From the NCBI RefSeq assembly GCF_024346375.1, contig NZ_JAGQCV010000005.1, positions 62,001 to 126,000 on the forward strand: a stretch of DNA of 64,000 nucleotides, written 5' to 3'. Below the pieces are notes generated by a model that saw only the letters and a list, made by a program, of their open reading frames with translations, was not told the origin of the DNA and did not search any database. The first letter of the stretch is position 1; every line of letters begins with the position of its first letter. The translations under genes and the position numbers were made by a program. Below are positions 57,760 to 64,000 of the stretch, piece by piece. The DNA comes from Synechococcus sp. ATX 2A4. GTDB lineage: Bacteria > Cyanobacteriota > Cyanobacteriia > PCC-6307 > Cyanobiaceae.

Positions 57760-59580
57760 TCATCCCTGCGGGCTTGGAGCCGCAGCGGGCGAGCGCGTGA
57801 GCTGGTGCCGCAACCTCCGCAGCCGTTGGCTGGAGGCCTGGCGCTGGTCCTGCGGTTGTGGTGGTTCGAACCGCTGCCGTAGGTAGGTGCGGGCCAGCTC
57901 ATCGAGCACGGCATCGAGATCAGGGCGCTGCTGCCCGGCGCGGTGGCAGAAGCTGCCGAGGTCTTCGCCGGGGAGGGGTTCCAACCCCAGCCCTTGCAAG
58001 CGCTGGAGGCAGCGATCCAGCTCGCGGCGCAGGGCGTCGGCATCGCGCCGCCGCTGGGTCCAGCGCATCAGCGGCAGCACCACGCCGAGGCAGAGGGCCA
58101 GCGCCGCCACCAGCAGCAGGCCCAGCCATTCATGCCGCGTGCCCAGCAACCGCTCGATCAGCGCCCTCTGGTCCTGGCGGCTGAAGCCCATCACCCAGCC
58201 GGTCCAGCGCAGATCGATGCCGCGCCACTGCAGCAGGGCCCAGCCAAGCGGGCTGAACTGACGGGGGGCTTGCCCGGCGGAGATCGGCTGACCGGCGCTG
58301 ATCCGCACCGGCGACACCCAGGCGGTGGGATCCACCTGCACCCAGCCCTGGTCGGCCAGCCACACCTCGCTCCAGGCGTGCGCATCGCTTTGGCGCACAT
58401 CCAGATAGCCGCCGCCACCCACTTGGGGCACCCAATCTCCCCCCTGATACCCCAGCACGATGCGTGCCGGCACACCGGCGGCGCGCATCAGGGCCGTGAA
58501 GCCAGAGGCGAAGTGCTCGCAGAAGCCGATGCGGGTGTCGAACAGGAAGGCATCCACCGCATCGGGGCCGGGCAGCAGCCCCGGCTGGGTGGTGTAGCGG
58601 AACGGCTGCGACAGGAACCAGCGCTGGGCTGCCGCCACCCGATCAGCAGGGGCATAGGTGGCCTTCCACTCTTGGCCGAGCGCCTGCAGGCGTGGATTGA
58701 TTCCTGCCGGGAGCTCCAGGGCGGCATCCCGAGGAGGTTGACGCTTCCAGGCGGCGGGCGCGCTCAGGTTGGTGAAGCCATAGGCGCGCCGCTCGATCGG
58801 CGGCCGGTTGTTGAGCAGCACCCCATCGGGGCTGATGCGCAGCTCGGGATCCAGCGGTTGCCCCTGGCCGCTCCAGGGCAGCATCGGCAGCAGGGTGGGT
58901 TCCGCCAGCCAGAACTGCTCGCGGGTGCTGGCCATGGGTGCACCGGCAGCGGCTGGGATCAAGGCATTGAGACTGTCCTCGCCGGGCAGGCGCTCCCAGC
59001 GCTGGCCGTCAAAGCTGTGCAGGGTGAGCACCCGCCAGTAGCGGGCTTCCGGCGGTGGCGGCGCTTCGCTCGCGAAACTGATCCGGGCTGCTGGCGTGTC
59101 CACCGCCACCAGGTTGGCGATGCTGCCGGTGTCGAGCCGGTCGGAGAGGCCGGTGCGGGCGGTCTGCCCCATCGGCACCGTCCAGATCGGCCCGACCCGC
59201 GGCACCAGCAGAAACAGCACCAGCACCAGCGGCAGGGCGGCGCCCAGCAGGCGCAGGCTGCGTCCCAGCAGGGTGCGCAGCTGCAACGCGCCGCCCAGCT
59301 CCAGCGCCAGCAGGCTGCTGAGCGCCAGCAGCGTGGTGAGCAATTGGATCAGGCTGGGCCCCAGCCCGGGCAGCAGGGCCGCCATCACACCGATGATCAC
59401 CAGCAGCAGCAGCGAGGAGCGCCTTAACTCGCTGCGGGAGCGCGCCTCGCGCAACTTCAGGCCGGTGAGCGCCATCAGACAGATCGCTCCCCAGCTCAGG
59501 GGCATGCCGGTGTCGATCGCCGGCAGCAGGGTGGCCAGCAGGCCAAGCGCCACCCATTGCAGCCGCCGGTGCCCACTCAT
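57760..59580 (-). CDS. Transglutaminase-like membrane protein (TgpA type)
   Basis: A 606-residue protein with six or so N-terminal helices (about 10-150), a periplasmic transglutaminase/cysteine-protease domain with catalytic C354 (RIGFCEHFASG), H401 (QSDAHAWSEVW) and an Asp (WVQVDPTAW), then one helix and a cytoplasmic tail. This TgpA arrangement is found in operons with MoxR AAA+ ATPases and DUF58 proteins. The start at 59580 overlaps the DUF58 stop (59577) by 4 bases. The role is thought to be envelope protein processing, but the substrate is unknown. Confidence 0.92.
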   Translation of the reverse strand: MSGHRRLQWVALGLLATLLPAIDTGMPLSWGAICLMALTGLKLREARSRSELRRSSLLLLVIIGVMAALLPGLGPSLIQLLTTLLALSSLLALELGGALQLRTLLGRSLRLLGAALPLVLVLFLLVPRVGPIWTVPMGQTARTGLSDRLDTGSIANLVAVDTPAARISFASEAPPPPEARYWRVLTLHSFDGQRWERLPGEDSLNALIPAAAGAPMASTREQFWLAEPTLLPMLPWSGQGQPLDPELRISPDGVLLNNRPPIERRAYGFTNLSAPAAWKRQPPRDAALELPAGINPRLQALGQEWKATYAPADRVAAAQRWFLSQPFRYTTQPGLLPGPDAVDAFLFDTRIGFCEHFASGFTALMRAAGVPARIVLGYQGGDWVPQVGGGGYLDVRQSDAHAWSEVWLADQGWVQVDPTAWVSPVRISAGQPISAGQAPRQFSPLGWALLQWRGIDLRWTGWVMGFSRQDQRALIERLLGTRHEWLGLLLVAALALCLGVVLPLMRWTQRRRDADALRRELDRCLQRLQGLGLEPLPGEDLGSFCHRAGQQRPDLDAVLDELARTYLRQRFEPPQPQDQRQASSQRLRRLRHQLTRSPAAAPSPQG

Positions 59581-60557
59581 GGCAGCAGGGCCAGCGCCAT
59601 CAGGCACTGGTCGCGGTGGCGGCTGCCGTTGTCGGGAGCGATGGTGGTACCGCCGAGGATCAGGCCGTAGGTGTCTCCGGCGGCGCTGAGGGCGCAGATG
59701 CGGGCGCAGATGTGCTCAATCGCCTGCTCCTTCGGCAGGCCCGCTTGGAGGCTCAGCAGGCGCTCCGATGGCGGCGAGCCGACGAACACCTTGGCGTGGG
59801 CGCCCCGGCCCCGTGCCAGCGATTTCCAGAACAGCCGGCTGACCCCTTCCTCGGCCCGGTGCGGGCGCAGGTCGACCCAGTGGTCGTGCCCTGCGGAGCT
59901 GGGGGGGCCGTTCACATTCGGCCGGTTCCCCTCCGCATCGGCGCAGCGTTCGGCCACCGGCCCTTCGCGGCGGGCGGGGTAGACCAGCTGGGCTGTGGGC
60001 GGTTCCCACAGGCTCCAGCAGCGGAACAGGCCAAGAGGAGCGCTGGAGCTGATGCGCAGCCGGCCGGGCCGTTGCTGTCCCCGCTGCTGCGGTTGCCAGG
60101 GAATCGACAGCAGGGCCTGGCCCGGCTGGATCTCCTGATCGGCGCCCTGGCGGAGGCTGTCCTGCCAGGGCGACGAGCCTGCGACGAACTCGAAGCGCAG
60201 TTGATCGCGATGGCAGCGGCTGCGCACCACCACCGGATAGCTGAGCGGGGCATCGGCAAACCCTGGTGGGGGGGCGCTGCAGCTCATCTCAAGGCCCTGC
60301 AGGTTGAAGGCCGTGAGATGCATCGCCAGCAGGAACAGCCCCAGCAGCAGATACGACATCATCAGCGCGCCGTTGCTCTGGAGCTGGATGCCCACCACCT
60401 GCAGCAGGGCGACGGCCATCAGCCAGAGGACGCCGAAGCCGGTGGGCAGGATGTAGATGCTGCGGGCACCCAGGCGCAGTTGCTGCCCGATGTGGGGTCG
60501 GAACATGCCGCTGAACTTGGCCGGCTTGGGCATGGGCAGCCGTTCAGCGGAGACCAT
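59577..60557 (-). CDS. DUF58 (MoxR-associated, VWA-like) membrane protein
   Basis: A 326-residue protein with two N-terminal helices (YILPTGFGVLWLMAVALLQV and LLLGLFLLAMHLTAF) and a soluble DUF58 region. The usual RPYxPGD…IxWKxSAR motif appears as DLRPHRAEEGVSRLFWKSLA, a divergent form. Its start at 60557 overlaps the MoxR stop by 14 bases (60533 is an alternative). It would be the membrane partner of the MoxR ATPase in the operon. Confidence 0.8.
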   Translation of the reverse strand: MVSAERLPMPKPAKFSGMFRPHIGQQLRLGARSIYILPTGFGVLWLMAVALLQVVGIQLQSNGALMMSYLLLGLFLLAMHLTAFNLQGLEMSCSAPPPGFADAPLSYPVVVRSRCHRDQLRFEFVAGSSPWQDSLRQGADQEIQPGQALLSIPWQPQQRGQQRPGRLRISSSAPLGLFRCWSLWEPPTAQLVYPARREGPVAERCADAEGNRPNVNGPPSSAGHDHWVDLRPHRAEEGVSRLFWKSLARGRGAHAKVFVGSPPSERLLSLQAGLPKEQAIEHICARICALSAAGDTYGLILGGTTIAPDNGSRHRDQCLMALALLP

Positions 60558-61482
60558 CGACGCCCGCCAGCAAACGCTGGCTCCAGCTGCCGGCCTCGCT
60601 GGCGCCGGCGCCGTTGGTGCCGACGGGCTCGCCGTCGTCCATGCGGTGCTCGCAGACGCTGGGCAGCACCGCCTGCACATCGGCGGGAATCACGAAATCG
60701 CGCCCTTCCAGCAAAGACCAGGCCCGCGCCGCCGCCAGCAGCGACTGGGCGGCACGGGGCGAGAGCGGCGAGGCCCCGAAGCTGCCCTGACGGCTCAACT
60801 CCACCAGATCGAGCACATAGGCCAGCAGGGACGGCTCGGCGTGCTGGGCCGTTGCCTGCTGCTGCAGGGCGAGCAGATCGGCGGGGGTCAGCAGGGCCGG
60901 CAGCTGCTCCGGCCGCATCGCCTGGCCGCTGAGCAGGGCCAGCTCCGCCTGCCGCTCCGGGAAGCCGAGGGTGAGCCGCATCAGGAAACGATCCAGCTGG
61001 GATTCCGGCAGCGGGGCGGTGCCGGTTTGATCCAGCCCGTTCTGGGTGGCGATCACGAAGAAAGGAATGGGCAGCTCATGGCTGGTGCCATCAACGCTGA
61101 CCCGGCCGCTGGCCATCGCCTCCAGCAGCGCGCTCTGGGTGCGCGGACTGGCCCGGTTGATCTCATCGGCCAGGAGCACCTGGCTGAACAGGGGGCCGGG
61201 CTGGAAGCTGAAGCTGCCGCTGCCCGTTTCGAGCACACCGATGCCTGTGAGATCGGCGGGGAGCAGATCGCTGGTGAAATGCACCCGCTTGAATTCCAGC
61301 CCGAAACAGCGGGCGAGGGCTTCGGCGAGGGTGGTTTTGCCCATGCCGGGCAGATCTTCAATCAGCAGGTGGCCGCGGGCCAGCAGGCAGGCCACCGCCA
61401 GGCGGATCTGCTGCTCCTTGCCCAGCAGCACCTTGCTGACATGCTCGATGACCCGTTGTGGCGACACAGACTGGACCGGCAC
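60544..61482 (-). CDS. MoxR-family AAA+ ATPase
   Basis: A 312-residue AAA+ protein. Walker A DLPGMGKTTLAEA (GMGKT at 46-50), Walker B VLLADEINRASPRTQ (DE at 106-107), sensor 1 VIATQNGLDQTGTAPLPESQ and a C-terminal lid domain. MoxR ATPases work with DUF58 and transglutaminase proteins to assemble or fold envelope or metal-dependent complexes. The start at GTG 61482 (VPVQSVSPQRVIEHVSKVLL) avoids overlapping the divergent aminotransferase gene at 61535; an ATG at 61545 is less likely. Confidence 0.93.
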   Translation of the reverse strand: MPVQSVSPQRVIEHVSKVLLGKEQQIRLAVACLLARGHLLIEDLPGMGKTTLAEALARCFGLEFKRVHFTSDLLPADLTGIGVLETGSGSFSFQPGPLFSQVLLADEINRASPRTQSALLEAMASGRVSVDGTSHELPIPFFVIATQNGLDQTGTAPLPESQLDRFLMRLTLGFPERQAELALLSGQAMRPEQLPALLTPADLLALQQQATAQHAEPSLLAYVLDLVELSRQGSFGASPLSPRAAQSLLAAARAWSLLEGRDFVIPADVQAVLPSVCEHRMDDGEPVGTNGAGASEAGSWSQRLLAGVDGLR

Positions 61483-61534
61483 TGTCCAAAGCAAGATCAG
61501 ATTAAAGGATGGTGAGTCTGAAAGCGGGGGGACG

Positions 61535-62680
61535 ATGACCGGCATGCCGGGCGGCGCGGAGCCTGACCTTCGCCACGGCGGCAACCTGGCGGCCACCGCG
61601 CGCCGCCTCGGCTGCCAGCCCCAGCAGCTGCTCGATGCCAGCGCTTCCCTGGTGCCGTTCGGCCCCCCTGCCTCCCTGCGGCGGGCGCTGCGGCGCTGCC
61701 TGGCGGGTGGGAGCGCCGGCACGGCCCTGCGCGACTACCCCGACCGCAGCTACGGCCAGCTGCGGTCGGCGATCGGCAGCCACCACGGCATCGACCCGGC
61801 GGCGGTGCTGCCCGGCAATGGGGCTGCCGAACTGTTCACCTGGGCGGCCAGGGACGCGGCGGCGGCGGGCTCAAGCCTGCTGCCTGAGCCCGGCTTCGCC
61901 GATTACCGCCGTGCGCTGGTCTGCTGGGACGGGGCCATGGAGCCGTTGCCGCTGCCCTTGCCGGCGCCACCGGCAGCTCCAGGCCCCCCTGGCGCCCCGC
62001 CGCTCTGGGCCTGCCCGCTCCCCTTCCCCGCCCCGGCCGGTTCCGGCGCGGCGCTGTGGATCACCAATCCCCACAACCCCACGGGCCAATTGTGGGACCG
62101 TCGCTCCCTTGAGCCGCTGCTTGACCGCTTCGCGCTGGTGATCGTGGATGAGGCGTTTCTGCCGCTGGTGCCCGATGGGGAGCGCCACTCGCTGGTGCCC
62201 CTGGTGGCAGATCACCCCCAGTTGATCGTGATCCGCAGCCTCACCAAGCTGATGGCGATCGCCGGGCTGCGGCTCGGCTATGCGGTGGCGGCTCCGGCGC
62301 GGCTGCAGCGCTGGCAGGGGTGGCGGGATCCCTGGCCGGTGAACGGTCTGGCCGCTGCCGTCGGCCCGCTGGTGATCGCCGATCGGCGCTGGCAGCAACG
62401 TGTGCAGCGCTGGGTGGCGCGGGAAGGCCCCTGGTTCCACCGCCAGCTGGAGCGCCTGCCGGGGCTGAGCCCGCAGGCCGCGGCGGCCAACTTCCTGCTG
62501 CTGCGCGGCGATCGCTCTTTGCTGGAGCTGCGCGAGCGGCTGGAGATCCGCCACCGCATCCTCCTGCGTGACTGCCGTTCCTTTGCCGGGCTGGGGGAGT
62601 GCTGGCTGCGCATTGGCCTGCAGGACCGCCGCGGCAACCGCCGCATCCTCAGGGCGCTGCGTCGTGAGTGGCCGGGATGA
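61535..62680 (+). CDS. cobD: Threonine-phosphate decarboxylase / histidinol-phosphate aminotransferase-like (CobD)
   Basis: A 381-residue fold-I PLP protein. The pattern [42 protein letters not shown] and the PLP-lysine line [18 protein letters not shown] match CobD and HisC-like enzymes. In cobalamin synthesis CobD makes aminopropanol phosphate. The N-terminal HGGN is the usual CobD feature that HisC lacks. Start at 61535 has a GGGGGA stretch just upstream. Its end overlaps the convergent murG by 32 bases. Confidence 0.85.
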   Translation: MTGMPGGAEPDLRHGGNLAATARRLGCQPQQLLDASASLVPFGPPASLRRALRRCLAGGSAGTALRDYPDRSYGQLRSAIGSHHGIDPAAVLPGNGAAELFTWAARDAAAAGSSLLPEPGFADYRRALVCWDGAMEPLPLPLPAPPAAPGPPGAPPLWACPLPFPAPAGSGAALWITNPHNPTGQLWDRRSLEPLLDRFALVIVDEAFLPLVPDGERHSLVPLVADHPQLIVIRSLTKLMAIAGLRLGYAVAAPARLQRWQGWRDPWPVNGLAAAVGPLVIADRRWQQRVQRWVAREGPWFHRQLERLPGLSPQAAAANFLLLRGDRSLLELRERLEIRHRILLRDCRSFAGLGECWLRIGLQDRRGNRRILRALRREWPG

Positions 62681-63746
62681 GCGCCTCCAGCAGCAGGGCC
62701 AGTTGCCGATCGGCATCACGTACCGCCAGGCGCTCCATGCCGCCGCGCAGCTCCAGCAGCGGATCTGCGGCAGGGGCACTGCTCCGCAGCCTGGGTCCGA
62801 TCAGCCGCCACAGCGTTCGGCCCAGGGCCGGATGCTCCGCCGCGTGCTGGTGCACGATCACCGCCGCTCCGCTGGCGGCGGCGGCGGCGGCGTTGGCCTC
62901 CTGGTGCTGGTCGGCGGCCTGCGGGTAGGGAACAAGCACGGCGGGCGTGCCGCAGACCGCCAGCTCACTGAGGCTGCCGGCCCCGGCCCTGCTGATCGCC
63001 AGGTCGGTGTGCTGCAGCAGCCCGGGCAGTTCATCGCTGAAGGCGCGCTCCACCAGGGCCGGATGCTGCAGGCCGCCCACCTCCGGGTCGTTGCTGCCGG
63101 TGAGATGCACCACGCGGCAGCCGGCGTTCAGCAGGGCCGGCAGCAGTGGCCGCACCATGCGGTTCAGCCCCAGCGCCCCCTGGCTGCCGCCCATCACCAG
63201 CAGCAGCGGCCCCTCCCCCGCCGGCACCCAGACCGGCAGCGGCGCGGGCTGGAGAAAGGCGCGGCGCACGGGGGTGCCGGTGAGCAGCGGTGTGCTGCCG
63301 GGCAGGCGCGCTGCCGCTGCCGGCAGGCCGATCGCCACCCGGCAGCACCAGCGGCCCAGCAGCCGCGTCACCCGTCCGGGCACGGCGTTGGATTCGTGCA
63401 GCACCACCGGAATGCCGCACCAGCGGGCGGCCAGGATGGCGGGCGCGGCGATGTAGCCGCCGGTGCTGAATACCACCTGGATCCGTTCACGGCGGATCAG
63501 GCGCCGCACCTGGCCGCTGGCGGCGATCAAGCGCAGCAACTGCCAGAGCTTGCGCGGGCCCTTGCCCTGCAGCCCACCGGCGCGCACGGTGTGCAGGGGA
63601 TAACGGCGCGGCACCAGCTCCGTCTCCAGCCGATCGGGCACCCCCAGCCAGCTCACGGCCCAGGAGGCCGGCAGGGCCTCGGCCACTGCCAGGGCAGGAA
63701 ACAGGTGGCCACCGGTGCCGCTGGCGGCGATCAACAAGTGGGTCAT
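62649..63746 (-). CDS. murG: UDP-N-acetylglucosamine–lipid I glycosyltransferase
   Basis: A 365-residue peripheral enzyme adding GlcNAc to lipid I, the last cytoplasmic step of peptidoglycan precursor synthesis. It begins [20 protein letters not shown] with the GxGGH loop, has [16 protein letters not shown] and [19 protein letters not shown], the donor site [16 protein letters not shown] and [19 protein letters not shown]. Normal size. It is divergent from the exported-protein gene at the right edge. Confidence 0.96.
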   Translation of the reverse strand: MTHLLIAASGTGGHLFPALAVAEALPASWAVSWLGVPDRLETELVPRRYPLHTVRAGGLQGKGPRKLWQLLRLIAASGQVRRLIRRERIQVVFSTGGYIAAPAILAARWCGIPVVLHESNAVPGRVTRLLGRWCCRVAIGLPAAAARLPGSTPLLTGTPVRRAFLQPAPLPVWVPAGEGPLLLVMGGSQGALGLNRMVRPLLPALLNAGCRVVHLTGSNDPEVGGLQHPALVERAFSDELPGLLQHTDLAISRAGAGSLSELAVCGTPAVLVPYPQAADQHQEANAAAAAASGAAVIVHQHAAEHPALGRTLWRLIGPRLRSSAPAADPLLELRGGMERLAVRDADRQLALLLEALIPATHDAAP

Positions 63747-63800
63747 CAGCCTTCCCGGGCGCGCCTAACTTAAAAGCACCCCGACGGCCGCCAAACGCCC

Positions 63801-64000
63801 ATGTCGCAGTGCCGCCTGTCGCGAAACCGCCTGTCGTCCATTTGCCAGCCGCTCACCGGTCTGCCGATGCGCACCCCTCTGCCGATTCCGGGTCCGTTCC
63901 GGCCACGCTTGATGCTGTCGGCACTGGTGCTCGCGGCCGCCTGCTGGGCGCCGGCGGCGCTGGCGGCCGTTCCCAGCCCCGACCTGCTCCGCAACTTGGA
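63801..64000 (+). CDS. Exported protein, 5' part only
   Basis: The plus-strand frame from ATG 63801, or more likely ATG 63867 (MRTPLPIPGPFRPRLM), has a signal-like hydrophobic core (LSALVLAAACWAPAALA) with a predicted cleavage near AALAAVPS, then runs off the window. Only ~20 mature residues are visible, so no family call is possible. It is divergent from murG. Confidence 0.5.
   Translation, partial: MSQCRLSRNRLSSICQPLTGLPMRTPLPIPGPFRPRLMLSALVLAAACWAPAALAAVPSPDLLRNL

Noticed and set aside
57865-57885. GGTTCGAACCGC as a tRNA T-arm
   Set aside because: It lies inside the transglutaminase coding sequence, with no matching acceptor or anticodon arms.

Overview
This 64 kb window is a high-GC piece of a picocyanobacterial chromosome (Synechococcus/Cyanobium group). 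Support for this comes from the gene order eno–gloA–clpB-like–secE–nusG–rplK–rplA–rplJ–rplL–(DUF3747)–rnhA–pyrD, a pilMNOQ block, cyanobacterial exosortase-type C-terminal signals, and repeated HIP1 octamers GCGATCGC (for example at 9247, 11234, 11503 and 45049). HIP1 is usually a freshwater-type rather than open-ocean feature, so a brackish or freshwater lineage is my inference. I saw no tRNA, rRNA, CRISPR array, prophage or intact insertion sequence.

Layout. 1-6.2 kb (minus strand): a surface-glycan cluster with a PAPS-type sulfotransferase running off the left edge and interrupted by a UGA, an ABC exporter, two glycosyltransferases and a FAD-dependent UDP-galactopyranose-mutase-like enzyme. 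6.6-18.5 kb: signalling and metabolism, with a MscS channel carrying a cyclic-nucleotide domain, a SIMPL protein, a DUF3307 protein, a GAF–HD-GYP phosphodiesterase, speA, ndk, a FecR protein coupled to a CHASE2–adenylate cyclase split by an in-frame TAG, thiO, and a decayed small exported protein. 18.5-21.2 kb: NhaP-type antiporter and AGCS symporter, overlapping by 4 bases. 21.2-36.9 kb: gatB, an HpsJ-like membrane protein, coaE, argJ, a large Fe-S membrane protein with a degenerate cyclic-nucleotide domain, gltS, an AI-2E-family protein, glsA, an Anbu peptidase and an AarF/UbiB kinase.

37-40 kb: a tandem family of exported proteins ending in an exosortase-type signal. Two members are intact and a third between them is a multiply frameshifted relic. 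40-49 kb: eno, gloA, a ClpB-like disaggregase, and the secE–nusG–rplKAJL block ending in paired terminators. 49-57 kb: a DUF3747 protein, rnhA, pyrD and the pilM–pilN–pilO–pilQ operon for the type IV pilus inner-membrane platform and outer-membrane secretin. 57-64 kb: a pentapeptide/TPR protein, a MoxR–DUF58–transglutaminase operon, a CobD-like aminotransferase, murG and the start of an exported protein.

No single dramatic new system stands out. The points most worth following are: (i) the Fe-S/HEAT-like/cNMP-like membrane protein at 26524-29361; (ii) the exosortase-target gene family with its relic and an HpsJ-like gene in the same window; (iii) a probable cAMP circuit whose cyclase gene is interrupted by a stop codon; (iv) several genes disrupted by single nonsense or frameshift lesions, which means either recent decay or assembly error; (v) back-to-back hairpins between nusG and rplK.
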